Source: Planctomycetota bacterium (GTDB taxonomy: Bacteria; Planctomycetota; J058). From it: a stretch of DNA of 64,000 nt. Location of the stretch: contig JAHBXY010000012.1 in NCBI GenBank assembly GCA_019636275.1, positions 30,448-94,447 of the forward strand, read 5' to 3'. A model generated the notes under the pieces. The model did not search any database. It saw only the letters and a program-made list of their open reading frames with translations, and was not told the DNA's origin. The position numbers and the translations under genes were made by a program. Below, piece by piece: positions 29,332 through 37,796 of this stretch (position 1 is the stretch's first letter; the number at the start of each line of letters is the position of its first letter).

Positions 29332-31410
29332 ATGCGCGCGTGCGTCGTCGCGGTCATCTTCGTCGTCGCCGGCGCGGCGCCCCCCGCCGCCGCGCAGGAC
29401 CAGCGCGCGCCCGCCAACCAGCTCCACTACCCGCTGTCGGACGACCTCGCCGACATGCTGCGCTCGGCGAACGCCGCCCGCGGGCGGGGCGAGCTGGAGG
29501 CGGCGATCGACCTCTACCGGGCGGTGCTCGACCAGGACGGCGGCGGGCGCGGCGGCTACCAGCTCGCGCCGGCGCCGGCCGCGGGCCGGGGCCAGCCGCG
29601 GCGCTACCTGGGCGTCACCGAGCAGGCGATCGCCGGGCTGCGCGCCCTGCCGCCGGCGGGCGTCAAGCTCTTCCGCGCCCGCTACGACTTCCGCGCGGGC
29701 TCGGCGTTCGACGCGGCGCGCGGCGCTCCCGAGCCGTTCGTGGCCCTGGCGCGCGTCTACGAGCTCTACCCGATCTCCGGCCACGCGACGCGGATCCTCG
29801 AGGCCATGGCCGACCTGGCCCTCGAGCGCGGCGACCTCGAGCGGGCCGCGCGCACCCTCGAGGCGCTCCTGGCCCACCACCGCGACGAGCTGCCCGACCC
29901 GACCCGCGTGCGCAGGAAGCAGCTCCTGTGCGCCGTGGGCCTCGGCCAGCCCGAGCGCGTGCGCGCCCTGGCGCCGGCGCTCCAGGAGGGCCAGCGGCGC
30001 GGCTGGGCCGACGACCTGGTCCTGCGCGCGATCGAGGCCGAGGAGCGGCGCGCCGGGCGCACGCAGGACGCGGGGCCCTGGCTGCACCTGGTCCGCGCGG
30101 ACCCGGCGAACCGCGCCGCCGTCGACGCGCGCCCGGCGGTGGGGCCGGCGCGCTTCGCCCCGCGCACCTTCGAGTCGCAGGGCGCCGCCGGCGGCTTCGA
30201 GCGCTTCATGCCCGGCCAGCCGACCGCGCAGGTGCCGCCGTCGCGCCACCTGCCGCTCCTGCACGGCGGGCGGGTGTTCGTGAGCACGGCCGACCAGGTG
30301 TTCACGTTCGACGCGCGCACGGGCGACCCGGGGCCGCGGATCTCGCGGCTCGGCCCCCACTTCCCCGACGGCAACGCCAAGGCGCAGTTCGGCGGCGCGA
30401 TCACCCGCGAGACGTTCGTGGCGCCGCTGGTCAACGACGTCGTCAACGAGCAGCAGTTCCGCGGCATCCCGATCAAGGTCAAGATCCCGCTGCGCAAGCT
30501 GGCCGGCTTCGACATCCCCAACTGGCGCTGGCTGTGGAACCACGCGCGGACGCTCGACGGGACGCCCTACGAGCGGTGGAGCTTCCCCGCCCCGCCGACG
30601 GCGGTCGAGGGCCTCGTGTTCGCGCCGGCCTTCGCGCTCGAGGGCTTCGTCAACTGCCACGTGGCGGCCTTCGACGCGCGCACGGGCGAGCGCGTGTGGA
30701 CGACCTGGGTGGTCAGCGGGCAGGTCGAGCAGACCATGTTCGGCGAGCACTCGACCGAGCCGCTGTGCGCCCCGGTGGCCGTGAGCGACGGGGTCGTCTA
30801 CTACTCGAGCTCGTTCGGCTGCGCGGCGGCGCTCGACGCGACGACCGGGCGCCCGCTGTGGGTCACCGAGTACGAGCAGATCGAGGTGCGCCCGCCCAAG
30901 GGCTTCTACCCGGAGCCGCGCGACATCACCTGGGAGAACAACGCCGTCTCCGTCGTGTCCGGCGTCGTCGTGGTCGCGCCGCTCGACTCGCCCACGTTCG
31001 TCGGCCTCGACGCGCGCACGGGCGAGCGCCTGTGGGAGGCGCGGCAGCGGGTCCCCGGGGCGGCGGGCATGCTGTCGTTCATCGTCGCCGCCTCGCAGCA
31101 CGACGCCGAGGGCGCGGTGGTCCTCGGCGGCGGCGCCGAGGTGCGCTGCGTCGGCGCCCGGAGCGGCAAGCTCCTGTGGCGCGCCGACGTGCGCGGCCGG
31201 ACGGTGGCCGGCCGCGGCTGCGTCGCCGACGGCGCCGTCCTCGTGCCGCTGAGCGGCAACGAGGTGGCGCTGTTCGACCTCGTGACCGGCAAGCGCAGCG
31301 GCACGCTCTCGGTCGGCCTCACCGGCAACATCATGCTCGTCGGCGAGCACGCGCTCGTCACCGGCGGCGGCAAGCTCGTCGTGCACCGCATCGGCTCACG
31401 CGACTTCTAG
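29332..31410 (+). CDS. Secreted PQQ-like beta-propeller protein with helical N-terminal region
   Basis: Predicted 692 aa from ATG 29332 (AAGGAG upstream). Signal peptide (CVVAVIFVVAGAAPPAAA) followed by a TPR-like helical region to about residue 270 (ANAARGRGELEAAIDLYRAVL). The rest is a beta propeller of PQQ-like repeats: LLHGGRVFVSTADQVFTFDARTG, VAAFDARTGERVW, AALDATTGRPLW, VGLDARTGERLW and CVGARSGKLLW. The fold occurs in BamB-like and dehydrogenase-like exported proteins. There are no clear PQQ-ligand residues, so an enzyme is not implied. A weak promoter-like pair is CTGAAC/TATCAT at 29269-29297. Confidence 0.85.
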   Translation: MRACVVAVIFVVAGAAPPAAAQDQRAPANQLHYPLSDDLADMLRSANAARGRGELEAAIDLYRAVLDQDGGGRGGYQLAPAPAAGRGQPRRYLGVTEQAIAGLRALPPAGVKLFRARYDFRAGSAFDAARGAPEPFVALARVYELYPISGHATRILEAMADLALERGDLERAARTLEALLAHHRDELPDPTRVRRKQLLCAVGLGQPERVRALAPALQEGQRRGWADDLVLRAIEAEERRAGRTQDAGPWLHLVRADPANRAAVDARPAVGPARFAPRTFESQGAAGGFERFMPGQPTAQVPPSRHLPLLHGGRVFVSTADQVFTFDARTGDPGPRISRLGPHFPDGNAKAQFGGAITRETFVAPLVNDVVNEQQFRGIPIKVKIPLRKLAGFDIPNWRWLWNHARTLDGTPYERWSFPAPPTAVEGLVFAPAFALEGFVNCHVAAFDARTGERVWTTWVVSGQVEQTMFGEHSTEPLCAPVAVSDGVVYYSSSFGCAAALDATTGRPLWVTEYEQIEVRPPKGFYPEPRDITWENNAVSVVSGVVVVAPLDSPTFVGLDARTGERLWEARQRVPGAAGMLSFIVAASQHDAEGAVVLGGGAEVRCVGARSGKLLWRADVRGRTVAGRGCVADGAVLVPLSGNEVALFDLVTGKRSGTLSVGLTGNIMLVGEHALVTGGGKLVVHRIGSRDF

Positions 31411-31456
31411 AGAGAGGTCGGCCGCCCGGCGCGGCAGGAGACCACCGGTCAGAGCC

Positions 31457-31643
31457 CCTGAAAGATCGGCGCTACCACGTCTCGCTGGTGACCAGCCTTC
31501 GACCGGAGCAGCACGTGAGGCGAGGGCGACGAGGCTGAGCCGCGGCGGCGAGGCGCGCGGGCGACGACGTAGCGACCTACCTGAGCCCGCGCGCGCGCCG
31601 CCGCGGCCAGGCACGACCCTCGCAGCCGTCGAGCACACCTCAG
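31457..31643 (-). repeat. Repeat family A, copy 2 (inverted)
   Basis: On the minus strand it begins TGAGGTGTGCTCGACGGC (31643) and ends GGCGCTACC...CTTTCAG-like near 31457, matching copy 1 closely, including the CCAGCGA...CGTGGTAGCGCCGATC tail. Here the flanking gene on that strand is absent; the copy fills most of the 249-base gap between two plus-strand genes. Confidence 0.8.
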
Positions 31644-31659
31644 CGGGTAGAGTGCGGCG

Positions 31660-32922
31660 GTGCCGCGCCGCCGCCCGAGACCTCAGCCCGACGGCTCCCC
31701 CGCCGCGACGTGGACCGCGCCCGAGCAGGCCGGCGCGTTCGGCGGGTTCATCGGGCCGCGGAACCTCGTCTCGCTCGTGCAGGGGACGGCGCCCTACCTG
31801 TTCGACGGCTCGGCCCCGGCCTTCGCCGCGCCGCCGCCGACGCCGCCCGGGCGCCTCGACGCGCTGGCGCCGGGCCCGCTCGGCTGGTGGTCGATCCTGC
31901 GCGCCGCCGACCGGCTCGAGACCGCGGCCGAGCCGACGCCCGAGCAGCTCACCGACTACTTCGCCCTGTGCGTGGCCGCGCACTTCGCCACGGTGGCCAC
32001 CTTCGTGCCGACCGACGTCGACACGAAGATCCGCGCGCACCTCTGGTGGCGGCGCCCCCCCGAGGAGCTGGCCCGCCAGCGCCGCGTGGCGCTGGCGACC
32101 GCCGCCTGGGACATCACGGGCGTCAGCGCCCGCGTCGTCGACGTCGACCCGGAGGTCGGCCGCGTCTCCGGCCACGACGGCGAGCGGCTGTCGATCCTCT
32201 GCGGCGGCGCGCTGGGGCACCTGGCCGCCGGCGAGGCCGACGGCCTGGCCGAGCTCGAGGCGGCGATCGACGCCGAGCTCGCGCGCCAGGCCGAGGCGTT
32301 CGCCCGCCTCGCCCGCGCGCCCGGCCGCGAGCGCGACCTCCTCGTCGCGGCCGCATCGATCGTCCACAACGCCGGCGACGTCGACCAGGGCCTCTCCGCC
32401 TCCTGGGGCAAGCCGCTCCTGCGCGCGCCGGCCGGGGCGCGCCTGCGCGAGCGCTTCGGCCGCCTGGCCCACGAGGGCCCCCGGCGCTACGGCGGGGCGT
32501 TCGCGCGCGCGGCGACCCTCTACCGCGAGCTCCTCGCCAGCGAGGGCCACCGCCACTACCCGCTGCGCGAGACCAGGCTCCTGCGCGCGCACCCGGCGCT
32601 CCTCCTGCCGGTGGGACCGTTCTTCGACGACTGGGGGGCCACGCTGGCCTCGTGGCCGCCGTGGAGCGCTCCGGAGCGGGCCGAGGCGCTGGCCGCCGTC
32701 GTCCACGGCGTGCGCAAGGTGAAGGGCCAGGAGGGCTACTACCGCGCGCTCGCCGGCTTCGACCGCGTCCGGCGCCTCGACGCCTCCGACCTCCAGCCGC
32801 ACCTGCCCTCGGGCGTGCGCGCCGAGCTCAAGGACCCGACGCTCAGGAAGAAGGTCGCCGTCCGGCGCGAGTCGTTCGAGTCGTCGCTGTTCAAGCGGGC
32901 CCGGGCGCTCGTCGGCCGCTGA
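31660..32922 (+). CDS. Hypothetical protein, 420 aa
   Basis: Predicted 420 aa from GTG 31660. A TAGAGT hexamer at 31648-31653 ends six bases before the start, suggesting a leaderless transcript. The protein looks soluble, mostly helical, with FGGFIGPRNLVSLVQGTAPYLFDG near the N-terminus, VPTDVDTKIRAHLWWRRPPEE near 120 and a basic C-terminus. The pattern VHNAGDVDQGLSASWGKPLL near 235 is distinctive. Family not recognised. Confidence 0.6.
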   Translation: MPRRRPRPQPDGSPAATWTAPEQAGAFGGFIGPRNLVSLVQGTAPYLFDGSAPAFAAPPPTPPGRLDALAPGPLGWWSILRAADRLETAAEPTPEQLTDYFALCVAAHFATVATFVPTDVDTKIRAHLWWRRPPEELARQRRVALATAAWDITGVSARVVDVDPEVGRVSGHDGERLSILCGGALGHLAAGEADGLAELEAAIDAELARQAEAFARLARAPGRERDLLVAAASIVHNAGDVDQGLSASWGKPLLRAPAGARLRERFGRLAHEGPRRYGGAFARAATLYRELLASEGHRHYPLRETRLLRAHPALLLPVGPFFDDWGATLASWPPWSAPERAEALAAVVHGVRKVKGQEGYYRALAGFDRVRRLDASDLQPHLPSGVRAELKDPTLRKKVAVRRESFESSLFKRARALVGR

Positions 32923-32977
32923 CGCCTTGTTGCCACGCTCCGGACTGGGTAGCGTCGCCGCCCACAGGAGGCCCCCC

Positions 32978-34282
32978 ATGCACCGCTCCACGCCGCTCGG
33001 CACCGCCGCGCTGCTCGTCGCCCTGCTCACGCTGTCGCTGGCGTCGGGCCAGGACGGGAACCCCTTCGCGCGGCGGCGGGCCCCCGCCAAGCGCGACCCG
33101 TCGCTCCCCGCCTGGGCGGGCGCCTTCACCGACGAGAGCGGGACCCTGGCCCTGATCCTCGGCCCCACCGGCAAGGCGCGCTTCGAGGGCGTCCTCGTCG
33201 ACCAGGAGGCGCAGGAGCTGCTCGAGGTCGAGGGCGAGGTCGGCGAGGGCGTCCTCGGCGGCCGGGTCACGCGCGGCGAGGAGCGCTACCCGTTCAGCGC
33301 CCGCGTCGACGGCGACGCGCTGGTGATCACCTCCGGCCAGACGACGACGCGCTGGACCCGCGCGCCGGGCGACGCGCAGGCGGGCGAGGCGCTGAGGAAC
33401 CTGCGCGAGGCGCGCCTCCACGGCAACGAGGCGGCGGCGATCGGCGCCCTGAAGACGATCAACACGGCCCAGGTGGTCTTCCGCGAGGGGGACAAGGACG
33501 GCAACGGCGAGCTCGACTACGGCACGCTCGCGCAGCTCGCGCACGCGCGGCTCATCGACGAGGCCCTCGGCTCGGGCACGAAGCAGGGCTACCGCTTCGA
33601 GGCGCTCCCCTCGCCCACGACGCCCGAGTTCCTGTGGATGGCCACCGCCACCCCGGTGGAGCCTGGGCGCACGGGCACGCGCCACTTCGTCACCAACCAC
33701 TCCGGGGTGATCTACTACTCGACGCGCGCGCCGTTCACGCTGAACCCCGACTGCAAGATCCCGGAGCACGCCACGCCGGTGGGGCGCGAGGAGCGCGGGC
33801 GGCCGATCGTCGAGCTGATCGAAGAGGAAGAGCTGACGACCGGGAAGCCGGCGCGCGCTCAGCGCCCGGACCTGTCCCACGTCCGCGTCGGCCAGGTCTA
33901 CCGCTACGTGCTGACGAACCCCGGCGCGCCGCCCATGGAGATGCACTACCAGGTGCGCGAGGTCGAGGGCCTCACGGTGCGCTACGACATCAGCACGCTC
34001 CTCGACATGGGCAAGGGCCTGGAGAAGGTCGGCCCGCCGACGCCGCAGGAGTGGCGCTTCGAGCCGGCGCTGTTCCAGGAGCCGCCCGGGCAGGCGGCGG
34101 AGCGGGTCGAGATCACGCGGGAGCAGGTGCGGATCTCGGGGATCACGTTCGACTGCATGGTCATCGTCTCGGGCAACTCGAAGAGCTGGGTGCCGGCCAC
34201 CGGTGACGTGCCGACGTTCCCCGGCCTCGTGCGCGCGCAGGTCGACGGGAAGACGATCATGGAGCTGGTCGCGATCGAGTAG
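32978..34282 (+). CDS. Secreted protein with a pilin-like segment
   Basis: Predicted 434 aa from ATG 32978 with AGGAGG eight bases upstream. Signal peptide to about residue 25. Residues ~135-250 hold AIGALKTINTAQVVFREGDKDGNGELDYGTLAQL...GSGTKQGYRFE, which resembles the globular part of type IV pilin-like proteins that are numerous in Planctomycetota; the helix usually preceding it is absent. The C-terminal 150 residues are beta-rich (YRYVLTNPGAPPMEMHYQV) and may be a second domain. Function unknown; probably periplasmic. Confidence 0.65.
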   Translation: MHRSTPLGTAALLVALLTLSLASGQDGNPFARRRAPAKRDPSLPAWAGAFTDESGTLALILGPTGKARFEGVLVDQEAQELLEVEGEVGEGVLGGRVTRGEERYPFSARVDGDALVITSGQTTTRWTRAPGDAQAGEALRNLREARLHGNEAAAIGALKTINTAQVVFREGDKDGNGELDYGTLAQLAHARLIDEALGSGTKQGYRFEALPSPTTPEFLWMATATPVEPGRTGTRHFVTNHSGVIYYSTRAPFTLNPDCKIPEHATPVGREERGRPIVELIEEEELTTGKPARAQRPDLSHVRVGQVYRYVLTNPGAPPMEMHYQVREVEGLTVRYDISTLLDMGKGLEKVGPPTPQEWRFEPALFQEPPGQAAERVEITREQVRISGITFDCMVIVSGNSKSWVPATGDVPTFPGLVRAQVDGKTIMELVAIE

Positions 34283-34295
34283 CGCGTCCGCCGGC

Positions 34296-35372
34296 CTACG
34301 CCTCGTGCCCCGCCGGGCGCGCGCGGCCGGCGCCTCGCGCCCGCCGCCCGCCACGCCGCCGCCGACGAGCCGCGCCGGGGCCTGGGCGGCGGCGCCCGCG
34401 GCCAGCGTGAGAAGCCGCCAGCAGGGCGACGCGGCGCGCCGCCCAGCGCGCCGACCGCGCGCGGCGGCCACGCCCCTGCAGGGCCAGGAGCAGGGCCTGG
34501 GCGTCCGGGTGGCGCGCCGCCGGCCGCGGCTCGAGGCAGCGGAGGACGACGCGCTCGAGCGCGGGGCTCACCCCCGGCGCCAGCGCCCGCAGGGGCGGCG
34601 GCGTCAGCGTGGCCTGCGCCAGGGCCAGGGCCTCCAGATCGTCCGCCACCCACGGCGGCCGGCCGGTGAGGCACTCGTAGAGGGTCACGCCGACCGCCCA
34701 CACGTCGCAGGCCGGCCCGATCGCCTCGCCGCGGCGCTGCTCGGGGGCCATGTAGGTGGCGGTGCCGAGCAGGCGGTCGGCCCCCGCCTCGGCCTGGAAC
34801 AGGTCGCAGGCCACGCCGAAGTCGATCAGCAGGGGCTGGTCGTCGGCCGCGCGAACGAGGACGTTGCCCGGCTTGACGTCGCGGTGGACCACCCGCGCGC
34901 GGTGCGCGTGCGCCAGCGCCTCGACCACCGGCAGGAGGAGCCGGAGCGCCTCGTCGGGCGCGAGCGGCCCCGTCCGCCGCAGGCGCGCCTCGAGCGTCTC
35001 GCCCGCGACGAGGTCCATGGCCAGGAACGCCTGGCCGCCGGCCACGCCGGCGTCGAGGACGTCGACGATGGCCGGGTGGCGCAGGCGCGCGGCGGTGCGC
35101 GCCTCCGCGAGGAGGCGCGCCGCCGCCGGCCCGGGCGGGGCGAGCTTCAGGGCCACGCGGCGCCCGAGCACCTCGTGCTCGGCCTCGACGACGACCGCCA
35201 TGCCGCCGCGCCCCAGCGGACCGACGACGCGGTAGGGGCCCACCCGGGCGGGGGGCGCCCAGCGGGTGTCATGAACCTCGGCCGCCGCCTCGGCCACCGC
35301 TTCGATGACCGGCCAGCCCCGCGTCTCGCGCCCGCCGCTCACGACCTCGCCGCCTCCCCTGCTCACACACAC
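34296..35372 (-). CDS. Ser/Thr protein kinase (soluble)
   Basis: Predicted 358 aa from GTG 35372; the exact start is uncertain. A Hanks kinase fills residues ~40-310: LGRGGMAVVVEA, VALK, VHRDVKPGNVL, DFGVA (in place of DFGLA), TATYMAPEQRRGE and VWAVGVTLYECLTGRPPW. The C-terminus is an Arg/Gly/Ala-rich tail without an obvious TM helix. No sensor domain is seen, in contrast to the two other kinases of the window. Convergent with the preceding gene, 13 bases apart. Confidence 0.85.
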   Translation of the reverse strand: MCVSRGGGEVVSGGRETRGWPVIEAVAEAAAEVHDTRWAPPARVGPYRVVGPLGRGGMAVVVEAEHEVLGRRVALKLAPPGPAAARLLAEARTAARLRHPAIVDVLDAGVAGGQAFLAMDLVAGETLEARLRRTGPLAPDEALRLLLPVVEALAHAHRARVVHRDVKPGNVLVRAADDQPLLIDFGVACDLFQAEAGADRLLGTATYMAPEQRRGEAIGPACDVWAVGVTLYECLTGRPPWVADDLEALALAQATLTPPPLRALAPGVSPALERVVLRCLEPRPAARHPDAQALLLALQGRGRRARSARWAARRVALLAASHAGRGRRRPGPGAARRRRRGGRRARGAGRARPAGHEA

Positions 35373-35621
35373 CGGACACCCGGCGCCGCGGGCGCGGGTT
35401 CCCCCACCCTGGGACGACGACGCGGCGGGGGACGTTCACCCGGGGCGACCCGCCCTTGGACGGCGGGCTTGCGCACAAGCGCGCAAACGAGTTACGTTGT
35501 CCGCCCCCCGGGGGCCCGTGCTCCCGTGTGGACCCCGGCGGCAGGCCGGCCTCACGCGCCTCCGCGCGGCGTAGGTGGCCCGCTGGCCGCGGGTTTCGTC
35601 GAGACGTGGGGTGACGCGGTC
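35373..35621. other. Intergenic region upstream of the VWA pair
   Basis: About 250 bases between the divergent kinase and the VWA lipoprotein. Near 35469-35486 is an inverted motif TTGCGC..GCGCAA, and a TTACGT follows 17 bases after the TTGCGC; this may be a promoter but is weak. No gene seen. Confidence 0.35.
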
Positions 35622-37796
35622 ATGACGCGCGGGCGGCGCAGGGCGAGCGCGGTGATCGGTGCGTTGGCCCTCACGGCCTGCGCGGCCCGCGGCCCCCTCG
35701 TCGACGGCGTCGACGCCGGCGGCCGCCGCCTGGTGGTCGTCCTCGACCGCTCGACGTCCATGCGCGACAACGACCCCGACGACGCCGCGCGCGCCGGGGT
35801 CGGCCTGACGCTAGCCCTCGCCGGCGCGCGCGACAACGTGGCCGTGGTGACCTTCGCCACGGCGCCCGAGGTGGTCGTCCCGCTGCGCCCCGCCGGCGGC
35901 GCGGCCGCGCGCGCCGCCGCCCGCGCCGCGCTCGACGGGCTCGAGCGCAACGGCGTGAGCGACGTGGGCCGCGCGCTCGAGCGCGCCCGCGAGGTGCTCG
36001 AGGCGGGCGCGGCGCCGCGCGGCTCGCCGATCGTGTTCCTCACCGACGGCGTCCCCTACCGCCAGCCGCGCGGCCGCCGCCTGCAGAGCGGCCCCGACGT
36101 CGACGCGGCGGTCGCGGCCATCGCCGCCCGCGGGTATCGGATCTTCGCCATCGCCCTGGGCCGCGGCGCGTCGACCCCGTTCCTCAACCGGCTGGTCGCC
36201 TCCACCGGCGGCGCCATCGTCGTCGCCCGCGACGCGGGCGAGCTGCCGGCCGCGTTCGAGACCGTGGCCGTCGAGGCCCTGGGCTACCTGCGCGCCGAGC
36301 GCGGCGACGCGCTCACCGTGCTCCCGCACGCGCGGCGCCTGGCCTTCGTCGGCCGCTGGGAGCGCGCGGGCCAGGTGGGCGCCCTCACGCGCGACGGCGA
36401 GCCCGTCGACGAGGGCGCCCTCGTGCGCACGCCGGCCGCCGGCCCGCTCTCGGTGGCCCTGGTCGAGGCGCCGGCGCCGGGCGCCTGGCGCGCCGACCTC
36501 GCCGGCGCGCGCGACACCGTGCTCCTGCTCGAGCCGGGCTTCTCGATCGACCTGCTGCCCCTGCCCCCCGTCGTCGCGGGCGGCGGCGCCCTGCCGGTGA
36601 CCGTGGCCCTGATCGGCGACCCGGCGCTGGCCGAGCAGGCCCGCCCGGGGCTGCGCCTCCGGGCGCGCCTCGAGGTCGACGGCGCGCCGGCCGGAGGCTG
36701 GACGCCGCTCGCGCCGGGCGAGGCCGCGCGCCTCACCGCGCCGGCGGTGCGCGAGGAGGCGGCCGCCACCGTCGTCGTCGAGGCCGAGGTCACCCTGGGC
36801 GAGCGCACCTTCCAGCTCCGCCGCGCCCGGGCGATCACGGTCCAGCCCGCCGACGGCGCCGCCACCGCGGACACCCCGGTCGAGTCAGGCCCGCCGACCC
36901 CGCTCGAGCTGACCGTGCGCCCGACGACGTTCACGCGCCTCGTGTGGGACGGCGACCCGCTCGACCCGGTGCGCCTCACCGTGCGCGGCGACGCGACGCG
37001 CGCCGCGCGCGTCACCTGCGGCGGCGTGACCGTCGAGGTGCCCGCCCGCGCGTCGCGCGTGCTCGAGGTCCCCTGCCCGGAGGACGGGGCGCTCGCGCTC
37101 ACGGCCGAGGCCGAAGGCGCCCTGCCCTGGCGCCTCGACCTGCGCGGCGACGTGCGCCGCCATCGCCTGACGCCCGCGCGCGTCGACCTCCCGCCCACGC
37201 CCGCCGGCGTGGCCTCGCGCCCGACGCCGCTCGCGGTCGCCCTCGAGCCGGGCGGCCGGGCCGAGGCCTCGTCGGCGCCGCTGCGCCTCGTGCACCCGTC
37301 GGGGCACGCGCTCGAGGTCGAGCGCGGCGAGGACGGCCTCGTCGTCCGGCCCGGCGCCGACGCGCCGCCCGGCCGCTACCGGGGCGCCCTGGTCGTCGTG
37401 GCCGAGGAGCCGCGCGGGCTGCGCTCGCGCGAGGTCCCGGTCGAGGTCGACGTCCTGCCGCCCGTGCGCGCGCCGCAGGCCGTGGCGGTCCAGGGCGGCT
37501 GGGGCTGGGTGACGCGCCCCGTCGAGGTGGCCTGGCCGACGCTCGACGAGGTCGAGCTGACGATCGCGCCCGGCCCGCTCACGGGCGACGACGCCACGAT
37601 CGACCCGGAGCTCGACATCCGCGTCGTGCCCCTCGACGGCTGGTCGGGCGAGCGCCTCTCCCGCGAGCCGCGCCGCTTCGCCCTGCAGGTGTTCCTCTCC
37701 TCCGACCTGCCCGCCGGCGTGTACCGCGGGGCCCTCGAGCTCGTGGCGGCCGGCCACGCGCTGACGATCCCGGTCGAGCTCGAGGTGCGGCGGTGA
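35622..37796 (+). CDS. VWA-domain lipoprotein
   Basis: Predicted 724 aa from ATG 35622. The signal peptide ends in LTAC (Cys about 20), a lipobox. Residues 35-215 form a von Willebrand A domain with the MIDAS motif DRSTSM and the conserved FLTDGVPY strand. The remaining ~500 residues are beta-rich, probably several Ig-like domains (repeated PLPVTVALIGD, LRLVHPSGHALEVE and PAGVYRGALELVAAGH). Exported, metal-dependent adhesion or scaffolding is the usual role. Its stop overlaps the start of the next gene (GTGA). Confidence 0.8.
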   Translation: MTRGRRRASAVIGALALTACAARGPLVDGVDAGGRRLVVVLDRSTSMRDNDPDDAARAGVGLTLALAGARDNVAVVTFATAPEVVVPLRPAGGAAARAAARAALDGLERNGVSDVGRALERAREVLEAGAAPRGSPIVFLTDGVPYRQPRGRRLQSGPDVDAAVAAIAARGYRIFAIALGRGASTPFLNRLVASTGGAIVVARDAGELPAAFETVAVEALGYLRAERGDALTVLPHARRLAFVGRWERAGQVGALTRDGEPVDEGALVRTPAAGPLSVALVEAPAPGAWRADLAGARDTVLLLEPGFSIDLLPLPPVVAGGGALPVTVALIGDPALAEQARPGLRLRARLEVDGAPAGGWTPLAPGEAARLTAPAVREEAAATVVVEAEVTLGERTFQLRRARAITVQPADGAATADTPVESGPPTPLELTVRPTTFTRLVWDGDPLDPVRLTVRGDATRAARVTCGGVTVEVPARASRVLEVPCPEDGALALTAEAEGALPWRLDLRGDVRRHRLTPARVDLPPTPAGVASRPTPLAVALEPGGRAEASSAPLRLVHPSGHALEVERGEDGLVVRPGADAPPGRYRGALVVVAEEPRGLRSREVPVEVDVLPPVRAPQAVAVQGGWGWVTRPVEVAWPTLDEVELTIAPGPLTGDDATIDPELDIRVVPLDGWSGERLSREPRRFALQVFLSSDLPAGVYRGALELVAAGHALTIPVELEVRR